A stretch of 64,000 nt of DNA from contig CAWGCC010000017.1 of assembly GCA_963820965.1 (NCBI GenBank), forward strand, positions 1-64,000. Reading direction: 5' to 3'. Source of the stretch: DATEDA01 sp963820965 (GTDB lineage: Bacteria > Pseudomonadota > Gammaproteobacteria > Burkholderiales > SG8-39). Of this stretch, positions 33,897 through 45,193 are shown one piece after another. Positions within the stretch are counted from its first letter, which is position 1; the number at the start of each line of letters is the position of its first letter. The notes under the pieces are model-generated. The model searched no databases and was not told where the DNA came from. It saw only the letters and a program-made list of their open reading frames with translations. The translations under genes and the position numbers were made by a program.

Positions 33897-34499
33897 TTAC
33901 CTGGGCGCGACGGCGGACAGCAGCGTGATGATCTCGGGGTCGCCGCCGCGTCGGGCGAGTTCGAGCGCCGACATGCCCCAAGGATCCTTCGCGTTGGGAT
34001 CCACGCCGCGGCCAGCGAGAAAGAGGCGCACCGCGATCGCATCCCGGCGCTTAACTGCATCGAGGAACTGGGTGCGGTCGTGATACACGAGGCCCATCGC
34101 GGCGAGGTCCTTCCGCGCCCGGATCGCGCTGACGTCGGTCGTCGCCTGCGCTTCGGCCGTCATCTGCTTGTGGTTCATCGCCATCATCGAGCGGCCGATC
34201 GCGAGCATCTTCTCGCGCTCGGGCGCCGGCACGCCGGCGAAGATATCGAGCATCAGCGCGTTGGCCTCGGGGTTGCGCCCGCTGGCGATGTCGTCGAAGG
34301 CCTTCTGCGCGGCGTTGGGGTCGCAGCCCTGCGACGCGGCACCGCCCGGCGGGCAGGCCGCCTGCATGAAGACTTGCATGAGCGAGAGAAACCGGCCGAA
34401 CGTGGCCCAGTCGGTCGCAGGCGACGGGGCGCTTTGTGCGTTCGCGGCGCCGATTCCGAGCGCGGCGACGGCGGCGGCGAGCACTTGCTTCCAGGACAT
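33897..34499 (-). CDS. Exported protein with ankyrin-like C-terminal repeats
   Basis: The 200-residue protein has a signal peptide (MSWKQVLAAAVAALGIGAANA) and a mature part with two Cys (ACPPGGAASQGC). Near the C-terminus DRTQFLDAVKRRDAIAVRLF followed by LAGRGVDPNAKDPWGMSALE and LARRGGDPEIITLL is an ankyrin-type repeat pair. AGAGG precedes ATG 34499. It is convergent with rsmE (stops 14 bases apart) and divergent from argA. Probably a periplasmic binding protein; partner unknown. Confidence 0.78.
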   Translation of the reverse strand: MSWKQVLAAAVAALGIGAANAQSAPSPATDWATFGRFLSLMQVFMQAACPPGGAASQGCDPNAAQKAFDDIASGRNPEANALMLDIFAGVPAPEREKMLAIGRSMMAMNHKQMTAEAQATTDVSAIRARKDLAAMGLVYHDRTQFLDAVKRRDAIAVRLFLAGRGVDPNAKDPWGMSALELARRGGDPEIITLLSAVAPR

Positions 34500-34603
34500 G
34501 GCAACCTCTTTCGTCAAGACTCTGCTAACGCGGGAGTCTACGCCGGCGTTGACCCCAGCGCCGATCGAATAGAATCCGCGCCTCCGAGCCCGACCGCGAC
34601 CCG

Positions 34604-35932
34604 ATGCCCGCGAAGCCCGACGCCAATTTCGTCACCTGGTTCCGCTCGGTCGCGCCCTATTTCCACGCGTTCCGCGGCCGCACCTTCGTGATCGCTTTCG
34701 GCGGCGAGCTGGTCGCCGAGGGTCGGTTCGTGTCGCTCGCGCACGACCTCAACCTGCTGCACAGCGCCGGCATCCGGCTCGTGCTCGTCCACGGCTCGCG
34801 CCCGCAGATCGAGGCGCAGCTGAAGACGCGGAAGCACCGCTCGACCTATCACAAGGGACTGCGCGTGACCGACCCGGTCGGGCTCGAGTGCGTGAAGGAA
34901 GCAGTCGGGCTGCTGCGCGTCGAGATCGACGCGCTGCTCTCGCTCGGGCTGCCGTCGACGCCGATGGCGGGCGCCGCGATCAACACGGTGTCCGGCAACT
35001 TCATCGGCGCGCGGCCGATCGGCGTGGATGACGGCGTGGACTACCAGCACACCGGCGCGGTGCGCAAGGTCGACGCGCAGGCGATCGGCGGTTGCCTCGA
35101 CGCCGGCAACATCGTCGTGGTGTCGCCGATCGGCTACTCGCCCACCGGCGAGGTCTTCAACCTCGCGATGGAGGACGTCGCGGTCGCGACCGCCTGCGCC
35201 CTGCGCGCAACGAAGCTCGTGTTCCTGTCCGACGCGGCGGTCCTGGAGCGCGACGGCGCGCTGCGCCCCGAGCTGACCGCGCGGGACGCGGAGGAGCTGC
35301 TCGCCGACGGCCGCCATCTCTCGCGCGAGACGCGCACCGCGCTCGCGCGCACGGTGACGGCAGTGCGCGGCGGCGTCGCGCGCGCGCACGTGATCCCGCG
35401 CGACGTGGACGGGGCGCTGCTGATCGAACTCTTCACCCACGCGGGCTCGGGCAGCATGATCACCGCCGACAAGCTCGAGCGGCTGCGCGAGGCGACGATC
35501 GATGACGTCGGCGGCATCCTGCGGCTGATCGAGCCGCTGGAGGCCGACGGGACGCTGGTGCGGCGCGGGCGCGAGCTGCTCGAACAGGAGATCGGCCGGT
35601 TCACGGTGCTCGAGCACGACCGGTTGATACTCGGCTGCGCGGCGCTCTACCCGTTCCCGAAGGCGCTTGCGGGCGAGCTCGCGTGCCTCGCCGTCCATCC
35701 CGACTACCGCGGCAACGGTCACGGCGAGAAGCTCATGGACGCGATCGCGGCGCGCGGCCGCGCCGCGGGGATGAAGCGACTCTTCGTGCTTACCACGCGC
35801 GCGACGCACTGGTTCGTCGAGCGCGGGTTCAGCGAGGCGGGTGTCGAGGCGCTGCCCGCGGGGAAGAAGGCGCTATACAACTTCCAGCGGCGGTCGAAGG
35901 TGCTCGTCAAGCCGCTTAAACAGGAGGCCTGA
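34604..35932 (+). CDS. argA: Amino-acid N-acetyltransferase (N-acetylglutamate synthase)
   Basis: The 442-residue protein is classic ArgA: an amino acid kinase-like domain (FVIAFGGELVAEG, LVLVHGSRPQIEAQL, GNIVVVSPIGYSPTGEVFN) joined to a C-terminal GNAT acetyltransferase domain (LACLAVHPDYRGNGHGEKLMD, acetyl-CoA motif at about residue 365-385). It makes N-acetylglutamate from glutamate and acetyl-CoA, the first step of arginine synthesis, and is usually feedback-inhibited by arginine through the kinase domain. yggX follows with no gap, a typical betaproteobacterial order. Confidence 0.95.
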   Translation: MPAKPDANFVTWFRSVAPYFHAFRGRTFVIAFGGELVAEGRFVSLAHDLNLLHSAGIRLVLVHGSRPQIEAQLKTRKHRSTYHKGLRVTDPVGLECVKEAVGLLRVEIDALLSLGLPSTPMAGAAINTVSGNFIGARPIGVDDGVDYQHTGAVRKVDAQAIGGCLDAGNIVVVSPIGYSPTGEVFNLAMEDVAVATACALRATKLVFLSDAAVLERDGALRPELTARDAEELLADGRHLSRETRTALARTVTAVRGGVARAHVIPRDVDGALLIELFTHAGSGSMITADKLERLREATIDDVGGILRLIEPLEADGTLVRRGRELLEQEIGRFTVLEHDRLILGCAALYPFPKALAGELACLAVHPDYRGNGHGEKLMDAIAARGRAAGMKRLFVLTTRATHWFVERGFSEAGVEALPAGKKALYNFQRRSKVLVKPLKQEA

Positions 35933-36205
35933 ATGGCGAGGATGGTGAACTGCGTGAAGCTCGGCCGGGCGGCCGAGGGCCTGGATTTCCCACCACTTCC
36001 GGGCGAGCTGGGAAAGCGGATCTACGAGAACGTATCGAAGGAGGCCTGGCATGCGTGGCAGGCGCAGCAGACCCGGCTCATCAACGAGAACCGGCTGCAG
36101 CTTGCCGATCCGCGCGCCCGGAAATACCTGCTCGAGCAGACAGAGAGGTTTCTCTTTGGCGGCGACGCCGATGAGGCGTCGGGCTACGTGCCGGTGAAGA
36201 AGTAA
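35933..36205 (+). CDS. yggX: Fe(2+)-trafficking protein / oxidative damage protection
   Basis: The 90-residue protein matches YggX end to end: MARMVNCVKLGRAAEGLDFP, then PGELGKRIYENVSKEAWHAW and a conserved LINENRLQLADPRARKYL. The single conserved Cys (Cys7) is present. YggX protects iron-sulfur clusters from oxidants and may carry iron. It starts on the base after the argA stop, so the two are one operon. Confidence 0.95.
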   Translation: MARMVNCVKLGRAAEGLDFPPLPGELGKRIYENVSKEAWHAWQAQQTRLINENRLQLADPRARKYLLEQTERFLFGGDADEASGYVPVKK

Positions 36206-36264
36206 CGACCCCTACATTCGCGCCGCGAGCGGGGCCCGGGGCGGGGCGCCCGAATCGGCAGCTA

Positions 36265-36343
36265 GCGAAAGAGCCGCTACGCGCGCGGCACCCTGCCGGC
36301 CTGATCAGGGCGCCAAATGGGGAACTTGCGCAAGAGCCGCTAA
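36265..36343. repeat. Imperfect direct repeat in the yggX-phoU intergenic space
   Basis: GCGAAAGAGCCGCTAC (36265-36280) is repeated as GCGCAAGAGCCGCTAA (36328-36343), with the palindrome CCTGATCAGG between them at 36299-36308. The stretch separates convergent yggX and phoU and probably holds their terminators; no T-tract is seen. Confidence 0.4.
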
Positions 36344-36381
36344 GCAGGCCGGGCGAGGGTGCGCAGCGTCCGGCCGGTCCA

Positions 36382-37080
36382 TCATTCATTCGCGGCGCGC
36401 GCGATATCGTCGCCGCGCAGGTGCCGGACGTCACGACCTTCGACCATGTACACCACGTACTCGGCCATGTTCTTCGAGTGATCGCCGATCCGCTCGAGCG
36501 CCTTGGCGACGAACAGGATTTCCAGGCACCGGCTGATCGTGCGCGGGTCTTCCATCATGAACGTGATGAGCTGGCGCAGGATCGAGCGGAACTCCGTGTC
36601 GACCAGTTCGTCCTGGCGGACGACTTCCTGGGCCGCCTTCACGTCGAGCCGTGCGAATGCGTCGAGCGCCTTGCGCAGCATGGCGAGCGCGAGCCCGGAC
36701 ACGTGCCGTACCTCGATCCGCGGCATGTGCATCCGGTCGGCCTCGTGAATCAGCTTCGCCATCCGGGCGATCTTCTCCGCCTCGTCGCCGATGCGCTCGA
36801 GGTCCGTGATGGTCTTGATGACCGCGATGATCAGCCGGAGATCGCTCGCCGCCGGCTGCCGGCGCGCGATGACGTGGCTACAGGCCTCGTCGAGCTCGAC
36901 CTCCATGGCGTTCACCCGGTGGTCGTTCGCTTTCACGAGCTCGATCTCCTCCATGTTGCCGGTCGAGAGCGAGTCGATCGCGCGCCGGATCTGTTCCTCG
37001 ACGAGCCCGCCCATCTGGAGGACGCGGGTGCGCACGGCCTCCAGCTCGGCGTCGAACTGCTTCGAAGTGTGCTCGGACAT
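36382..37080 (-). CDS. phoU: Phosphate signalling regulator PhoU
   Basis: The 232-residue protein is two PhoU three-helix bundles, each with the metal-binding E/DxxxD-type motif (ITDLERIGDEAEKIARMAK in the first; VAKALERIGDHSKNMAEYVV in the second). PhoU links the Pst phosphate transporter to the PhoR/PhoB kinase pair and keeps the Pho regulon off when phosphate is ample. Here it is not next to pstSCAB but behind rpiA, with its own PHO box. ATG 37080 gives the family start MSEHTSKQFD. Confidence 0.95.
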   Translation of the reverse strand: MSEHTSKQFDAELEAVRTRVLQMGGLVEEQIRRAIDSLSTGNMEEIELVKANDHRVNAMEVELDEACSHVIARRQPAASDLRLIIAVIKTITDLERIGDEAEKIARMAKLIHEADRMHMPRIEVRHVSGLALAMLRKALDAFARLDVKAAQEVVRQDELVDTEFRSILRQLITFMMEDPRTISRCLEILFVAKALERIGDHSKNMAEYVVYMVEGRDVRHLRGDDIARAANE

Positions 37081-37110
37081 GTTCACGGGCCCAGGGACGC
37101 TATCCAGAAA

Positions 37111-37149
37111 CTGACAGGCTAGGGTATCACTGTGACAGCCCTGTGACAG
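37111..37149 (-). promoter_or_regulatory. PHO box and promoter of phoU
   Basis: On the minus strand CTGTCAC, 4 bases, CTGTCAC (complement of 37132-37149) is a near-perfect 18-base PHO box with 11-base periodicity. An extended -10-like TGATACCCT follows, and a third CTGTCAG lies at 37111-37117. PhoB would bind as activator under phosphate starvation. The box starts 5 bases after the rpiA stop codon. Confidence 0.82.
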
Positions 37150-37153
37150 GGGG

Positions 37154-37828
37154 TCAGGCACCCGCCGCCGGGCGCCGCAGGGTTCGAACGCCTCGCGGCG
37201 TCGCCAGCAGCAGCACATCCGCACCGCGCCGCGCGAACAGGCCGTTCGACACGGTGCCGACGATGTTGTTGAGCGTTGTCTCGAGCGCCGCCGGGTCGGG
37301 GATCGCGAGGCCCGCGACGTCGAGGACGACGTTGCCGTTGTCGGTCGTGAAGCCGTCACGCAGGTGCGGCTGCCCGCCGAGCCGGGCAAGCTCGCGCGAG
37401 ACATGACCCCGCGCCATCGGGATCACCTCGACCGGCAGCGGGAAGCGCCCGAGCGCGGCGACGAGCTTCGATTCGTCCGCGATGCAGACGAACGTGCGCG
37501 CAACGGCAGCGACGATCTTCTCCCGCGTCAGCGCGCCGCCGCCGCCTTTGATCATCGCCAGGCGCTCGGTGATCTCGTCGGCGCCGTCGACGTAGACCGG
37601 CAGTTCGTCGATCTCGTTCAGGTCGAAGACGCGCACGCCGTGGGAGCGCAGCCGCGCGGCCGACCGCTCGGAACTCGCGACTGCGCCGCGAACGCGCCCC
37701 TTGACCCGTGACAGCTCGTCGATGAAGCAGTCGGCAGTCGATCCGGACCCCACGCCGATGATTGCGTCCTCCACGAGGTAGGCAATCGCCGCGCGTCCCG
37801 CCGCCGCTTTCAGCTCGTCCTGCGTCAT
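37154..37828 (-). CDS. rpiA: Ribose-5-phosphate isomerase A
   Basis: The 224-residue protein matches RpiA: IIGVGSGSTADCFIDEL near residue 24, VDGADEI with the catalytic Asp pair, MIKGGGGALTREKIVA with the catalytic Glu/Lys, and TDNGNVVLDV. It interconverts ribose-5-phosphate and ribulose-5-phosphate. It is upstream of phoU on the same strand but phoU has its own Pho promoter. Confidence 0.95.
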   Translation of the reverse strand: MTQDELKAAAGRAAIAYLVEDAIIGVGSGSTADCFIDELSRVKGRVRGAVASSERSAARLRSHGVRVFDLNEIDELPVYVDGADEITERLAMIKGGGGALTREKIVAAVARTFVCIADESKLVAALGRFPLPVEVIPMARGHVSRELARLGGQPHLRDGFTTDNGNVVLDVAGLAIPDPAALETTLNNIVGTVSNGLFARRGADVLLLATPRGVRTLRRPAAGA

Positions 37829-37915
37829 CGCCTGTGTCGTCTTCGCAACGGTCCGATTCTACGCGGGACGCCTGCGTCAAACTGCCTTGCGCCGCCGCAC
37901 GCGGAGGAGCGTAAA

Positions 37916-38632
37916 ATGACAGCATTCTTTGGGATCGAGCTTCCGATGTCGCGCGCTAAAGCCCTTCTCACCGCCGCGTTCTGCGCCGGGATCGGCTTGC
38001 CGGCAGCGGCGCAGATCGGGGGCATCCCCCCCGCGACTACCCCGCTAGGGCTGCGCGCCGGAGATGCGGGCTGGACCAGCAGCCTTTTCGTCGGCGGGCA
38101 GGGCTTCAATGCCGACCGGGCGCGAATGCCCGACCCGGGTTTCCGGGTGTCCCCGCAACTGCCCACCGAGTCGGCACGGCCGCTTCACCTCGGGCCGCCG
38201 GTCGATCCGCTGGGCGCCGCGCAGGCCGGGGCCTATCTCGGCTACCGGCGCGACAGGTGGACGCTATCGTCGAGCGTCCGACAGGGCTTGGGCGCTGCCG
38301 CGGGCGGCACCCGGCTGGATCTCGGAGCGAGCTATGGATTCAACGTCACCTCGCGTCACCTGATCACGCTCTCCGGCGGACTCACCGTCGGCGCTTCGAC
38401 TCCGCTCGCGCCCTACTATGGGGCATACGGAACCGATGCCTTCTGGCGCTCCGGTTATCGCGCCGGCGAGCCGGGTGCCGGCCTGCGGCTCTCCTGGCTC
38501 TACAGCTTCGATCGCAACCTCTACTTCAACACCACGGTGGGCTACGACCGCGCGTACGGGGACGCCGAGAACCTGCAGGGCCTCGGCCGCGACACGACCA
38601 CGGTCGGGACGACCTTCGGCTACCGCTGGTAG
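37916..38632 (+). CDS. Outer-membrane beta-barrel-like protein
   Basis: The 238-residue protein has a signal peptide (SRAKALLTAAFCAGIGLPAAAQ) and a mature part of alternating aromatic/hydrophobic strands (GAYLGYRRDRWTLSSSVRQG, YGFNVTSRHLITLSGGLTVG, LRLSWLYSFDRNLYFNTTVG) that ends in the barrel signature TTFGYRW. It resembles the MipA/OmpV group. GGAGGAG precedes ATG 37916; a second in-frame ATG at 37946 would give a shorter signal. It ends 4 bases before the lpdA stop (convergent). Function in the envelope is not known. Confidence 0.72.
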   Translation: MTAFFGIELPMSRAKALLTAAFCAGIGLPAAAQIGGIPPATTPLGLRAGDAGWTSSLFVGGQGFNADRARMPDPGFRVSPQLPTESARPLHLGPPVDPLGAAQAGAYLGYRRDRWTLSSSVRQGLGAAAGGTRLDLGASYGFNVTSRHLITLSGGLTVGASTPLAPYYGAYGTDAFWRSGYRAGEPGAGLRLSWLYSFDRNLYFNTTVGYDRAYGDAENLQGLGRDTTTVGTTFGYRW

Positions 38633-38636
38633 CCCG

Positions 38637-40388
38637 CTATTTCTTCTTCGGGATGTACAGGTCGGTGATCGACCCGACCGCCGTTTCGGCGGCGAAGTAC
38701 GACGTCTCGGATAGCGTCGGGTGCGGATGGATCGTGAGGGCGATGTCCTCCACGTCCGCCCCCATCTCGAGCGCGAGCACGGTTTCCGCGAGCAGTTCCC
38801 CGGCATTGGTGCCGACGATTCCGGCGCCGAGGATCCGCTTCGTCTCGGGGTCGTAGAGGAGCTTGGTCAGGCCGTCCTCGCGCCCGATCGACAGCGCGCG
38901 GCCGCTAGCCGCCCACGGAAAGCTCGCCTTCTCGTAGGCGATGCCCTTCTCCTTGGCGTCGGTTTCGGTGAGGCCCATCCACGCCACCTCCGGGTCGGTG
39001 TAGGCGACCGACGGGACGGTCATGGCGTCGAACGCGACCTTGTGACCGGCGATCACCTCGGCCGCGACCTTCGCCTCGTGGCTTGCCTTGTGCGCGAGCA
39101 TGGGGTCGCCGCAGATGTCGCCGATCGCGAAGATGTGCGGGACGTTCGTGCGCTGCTGCTTGTCGCCCGGAATGTAGCCGCGCTCGTTCACCGCGACGCC
39201 CGCTTTCTCCGCGGCGATCTCGCGCCCGTTGGGACGGCGGCCCACCGCGAGGAGCACGCGGTCATAGCGCTGCGGCGCCGGCGCATTCGCGCCTTCGAAG
39301 GTCGTGAGCAGGCCGTCGGGCTTCGCTTCCAGCTTCGCGACCTTGGTCTTGAGGTAGATCGCCTCGTAGCGCTTCCTGATCCGGTTCTCGAGTGGCCTGA
39401 TGAGGTCGCGGTCGGCGCCGGGGATCAGGCCGTCGAGCAGTTCCACGACGGACACCTTTGCGCCAAGCGCGTCGTAGACGCACGCCATCTCGAGACCGAT
39501 GATCCCGCCGCCGATCACCAGCATCCGCTCGGGGATGCCGCGGAGCTCGAGCGCCCCGGTGGAGTCGACGAGCCGGGGATCGTCGTACGGGAACCCCGGG
39601 ATGCGCGCGACCGACGAGCCAGCGGCGATGATGCAGTACTCGAACGCGATGCGCTTCTCGCCATCGGGTGTGCGTACGAGCATCGTCTTCGGCGACTCGA
39701 ACTTGCCCACGCCCTGGACGACGGTCACCTTGCGTTGCCTGGCGAGGCCCACCAGCCCCTTGGTGAGCCGGCCGACGACCGATTCCTTCCAGCCGCGCAG
39801 CTTGTCGACGTCGAACTTCGGCGGGCCGAACTCGACGCCGAAGTGGCTCATCTCCTTGGCGTCGGTGACCACCTTGGCCGCGTGCAGCAACGCCTTGGAA
39901 GGGATGCAGCCGACATTCAGGCAGACACCGCCGAGCGACGGGTAGCGCTCGACGAGCACGGTGCTCTTGCCGAGGTCGGCCGAGCGGAACGCGGCGGTGT
40001 AGCCGCCAGGTCCGGAGCCGAGCACCACCACTTCACAAGTGATGTCGGCGCCACCCGCTGCGATTCCGGCGGCGCCGGCCGGCGCGACGACCGGTGTTGC
40101 GGGCGGCGCGCGCGGCGCTGGCGCTTTCGCCGCGGGTGACGCGGCCGCGTTTGCCACCGCCGCATCGAGCATCAGGATCGGCGAGCCTTCCGACACCCTG
40201 TCGCCGACCTTGACGAAGAGGCTCTTCACCGTACCGGCGAGCGGCGACGGGATCTCCATCGTTGCCTTGTCGCTCTCGAGCGTGACCAGCGACTGCTCGG
40301 GCTCGACCGCGTCACCGGGCTTCACCAGGATCTCGATGACGTCGACGCTCTTGAAATCGCCGATATCGGGGACCTTGACCTCGATCAT
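38637..40388 (-). CDS. lpdA: Dihydrolipoyl dehydrogenase with N-terminal lipoyl domain (E3)
   Basis: The 583-residue protein has a lipoyl domain (residues 1-78, lipoylated Lys in LESDKATMEIP), an Ala/Pro linker, and then the E3 flavoenzyme: VLGSGPGGYTAAFRSADLGK, the redox disulfide GGVCLNVGCIPSKALLH, NAD site VIGGGIIGLEMACVYDALGA and the C-terminal active-site His region TIHPHPTLSET. It reoxidises dihydrolipoamide of the pyruvate dehydrogenase complex with NAD. A lipoyl-bearing E3 beside aceE/aceF is typical of betaproteobacteria. GAGGAG precedes the ATG. Confidence 0.95.
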   Translation of the reverse strand: MIEVKVPDIGDFKSVDVIEILVKPGDAVEPEQSLVTLESDKATMEIPSPLAGTVKSLFVKVGDRVSEGSPILMLDAAVANAAASPAAKAPAPRAPPATPVVAPAGAAGIAAGGADITCEVVVLGSGPGGYTAAFRSADLGKSTVLVERYPSLGGVCLNVGCIPSKALLHAAKVVTDAKEMSHFGVEFGPPKFDVDKLRGWKESVVGRLTKGLVGLARQRKVTVVQGVGKFESPKTMLVRTPDGEKRIAFEYCIIAAGSSVARIPGFPYDDPRLVDSTGALELRGIPERMLVIGGGIIGLEMACVYDALGAKVSVVELLDGLIPGADRDLIRPLENRIRKRYEAIYLKTKVAKLEAKPDGLLTTFEGANAPAPQRYDRVLLAVGRRPNGREIAAEKAGVAVNERGYIPGDKQQRTNVPHIFAIGDICGDPMLAHKASHEAKVAAEVIAGHKVAFDAMTVPSVAYTDPEVAWMGLTETDAKEKGIAYEKASFPWAASGRALSIGREDGLTKLLYDPETKRILGAGIVGTNAGELLAETVLALEMGADVEDIALTIHPHPTLSETSYFAAETAVGSITDLYIPKKK

Positions 40389-40398
40389 GCGACGCTCC

Positions 40399-42168
40399 TC
40401 ACAGCATCGCCCGCCGGAAGTCGGCGAGCAGCTGCGCAAGGTAGCCGTTGAACCGTGCCGCCGACGCGCCGTCGATCACGCGGTGATCCCACGAGAGCGA
40501 GAGCGGTAGAACGAGCCGCGGGGCGAACTGCTTCCCATCCCACACGGGCCGGGTCGCGGAGCGGCAGACACCGAGGATCGCCACCTCGGGGGCGTTGATG
40601 ATCGGCGTGAAGTAGGTGCCGCCGATGCCGCCCAGGCTCGAGATCGAGAACGTGCCGCCCTGCATGTCGGCCGGTTTGAGCTTGCCGTCGCGCGCGAGCT
40701 TCGCAAGCTCCGCGGTCTCGGTCGCGATCTCCAGGATCCCCTTCTTGTCGGCGTCCCTGACCACCGGCACGACCAGGCCGCCCGGCGTGTCGGCGGCGAA
40801 GCCGATGTGCCAGTACTTCTTGACGACGATGGCCGCGCCGTCGGCGGCGAGCGAGCTGTTGAAGTCGGGGAACTTCCTGAGCGCCGCGACGCACGCCTTG
40901 ATGAGGAAGGCGAGCATCGTCACCTTGACGCCGGACTTCTCGTTCTCCTTGTTGAGCTGCACCCGGAATGCCTCGAGCTCGGTGATGTCCGCGTCGTCGT
41001 GGTTGGTAACGTGCGGGATCATCACCCAGTTGCGATGCAGGGTCGGCCCGGAGATCTTCTTGATCCGCGGGAGCGGGACGGTTTCGACCGGCCCGAACTT
41101 GGCGAAGTCCACCTGCGGCCACGGCAACAGACCGAGCCCGGCGCCAGCCGCGGCAGCAGGAGCGGGCCCATGCGCCATCACACCTTTCACGAATGCCTGG
41201 ACGTCGGACTGCAGGATGCGGTTCTTCGGCCCGCTGCCGCGGACCCTGGCGAGATCGACGCCGAGCTCGCGCGCGAACTTGCGCACCGAAGGGCTCGCGT
41301 GCGGCCTGCCCGCCGGCTCTGCCGCCGGCTCGATCGCGACCGGGGGCGGACGCGACGGTGCGGTGGCCGGCGCAGATGCCTCCGCCTTCGCTGCGGAGGC
41401 CGGAGGCGCTGCCGCCGGGGCTGCCGCCCTACTCGCCGGCGCGCCGCCGACCTCTTCGAGCACCAGGATCGGCGAGCCCTGCGAGACCTGGTCGCCGATC
41501 CTGATCAGGATCTCCTTCACCTTGCCCGCCGCCGGCGACGGGACTTCCATTGTCGCCTTGTCGCTCTCGAGCGTGACCAGCGACTGCTCGGGCTCGACCG
41601 AATCGCCGGGTTTCACCAGGATCTCGATGACGTCGACGCTCTTGAAATCGCCGATGTCGGGAACGTCGACCCGGCGGACGCCGCCCGGCGCGGCGGCCAC
41701 GGTCGGCGGTTTCGCAGGCTCGGAGGGTGCTGACGCTTTCGCGGCTCCGGTGGTTGCGGCCGACTTCGCAACCTCGGTGGTTGCGGCCGACTTCGCGGCC
41801 TCGGTGGTTGCGGCCGACTTCGCGGCCTCGGTGGTTGCGGCCGACTTCGCGGCCTCGGTCGTTGCGGCCGACTTCGCGGCCTCGGTGGTTGCGGCCGACT
41901 TCGCGGCCTCGGTGGTTGCGGCCGACTTCGCGGCCTCGGCCGATTCGAGGACGAGGATCGCGCTGCCTTCGGACACTTTGTCCCCGACCTTGACGCGGAC
42001 CTCCTTCACGACGCCCGCGGACGGCGACGGGATCTCCATCGTCGCCTTGTCGGACTCGAGCGTGACCAGCGACTGCTCCGGTTGCACCGTGTCGCCCGGC
42101 TTCACCAGGATCTCGATCACGTCGACGCTCTTGAAATCCCCGATGTCGGGGACGAAGACTTCCTTCAT
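40399..42168 (-). CDS. aceF: Pyruvate dehydrogenase E2, dihydrolipoyllysine acetyltransferase
   Basis: The ~589-residue E2 has two lipoyl domains, each with LESDKATMEVP/IP (Lys lipoylated), a peripheral-subunit-binding domain (ASPSVRKFARELGVDLARV) and the catalytic domain with the active-site His in LSLSWDHRVIDGASAARF. Between the lipoyl domains lies a linker with seven copies of a nine-residue unit (AAKSAATTE). It transfers acetyl groups from lipoate to CoA. The start is ATG 42168 (MKEVFVPDIGDF); an ATG three codons upstream is possible. It lies between aceE and lpdA on one strand. Confidence 0.95.
   Translation of the reverse strand: MKEVFVPDIGDFKSVDVIEILVKPGDTVQPEQSLVTLESDKATMEIPSPSAGVVKEVRVKVGDKVSEGSAILVLESAEAAKSAATTEAAKSAATTEAAKSAATTEAAKSAATTEAAKSAATTEAAKSAATTEVAKSAATTGAAKASAPSEPAKPPTVAAAPGGVRRVDVPDIGDFKSVDVIEILVKPGDSVEPEQSLVTLESDKATMEVPSPAAGKVKEILIRIGDQVSQGSPILVLEEVGGAPASRAAAPAAAPPASAAKAEASAPATAPSRPPPVAIEPAAEPAGRPHASPSVRKFARELGVDLARVRGSGPKNRILQSDVQAFVKGVMAHGPAPAAAAGAGLGLLPWPQVDFAKFGPVETVPLPRIKKISGPTLHRNWVMIPHVTNHDDADITELEAFRVQLNKENEKSGVKVTMLAFLIKACVAALRKFPDFNSSLAADGAAIVVKKYWHIGFAADTPGGLVVPVVRDADKKGILEIATETAELAKLARDGKLKPADMQGGTFSISSLGGIGGTYFTPIINAPEVAILGVCRSATRPVWDGKQFAPRLVLPLSLSWDHRVIDGASAARFNGYLAQLLADFRRAML
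41753..41941. repeat. 27-bp tandem repeat, seven copies, in the aceF linker
   Basis: Copies of about 27 bases start at 41753, 41780, 41807, 41834, 41861, 41888 and 41915, most of them identical. Each encodes nine residues (AAKSAATTE) of the flexible linker, keeping the reading frame. Such arrays change copy number easily. Confidence 0.92.
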
Positions 42169-42233
42169 GGCGCCCATGTCTTGTCGGGGGAGAGGCGTCG
42201 CATGTCGCGCTCGTCGTCCCCCTTCCCCTTTTG

Positions 42234-44948
<2,715 letters not shown>

Positions 44949-45073
44949 GGCCAGGAGACCTCCTTTTATTGGGCTGCTGCGGACGGCACGTGGTGTTTTC
45001 TTGTTTGGTTGGAAAGCTTAATCCACGCTCTGTGGCGCCGGCAATTTGAGGGCTCTGCGATCCGCCCGCACAT

Positions 45074-45103
45074 TTTATATCGCGGAATGATGTTCCGGGT
45101 CAT
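45074..45103 (-). promoter_or_regulatory. Candidate promoter for aceE
   Basis: On the minus strand TATAAA (complement of 45074-45079) with ATGACC 18 bases upstream fits a sigma-70 promoter about 125 bases ahead of aceE. A partly overlapping inverted repeat, TGTTC/GAACA (45091-45109), could be an operator. Confidence 0.42.
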
Positions 45104-45193
45104 AGAACATGCACGGCGGTCGACTCCCCGGCCGGAGCGGGGAACCGCCCCTGTTACACTTTGTGGCCCTCCGCTCCATTTTCCAGTTTCCTC

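Noticed and set aside
36206..36381. Riboswitch or attenuator between yggX and phoU
   Set aside because: The genes are convergent here, so a leader element is not expected; only short repeats and a small palindrome are visible.
41753..41941. Possible CRISPR array from regular 27-bp repeats
   Set aside because: No spacers; the units are contiguous and encode the aceF linker.
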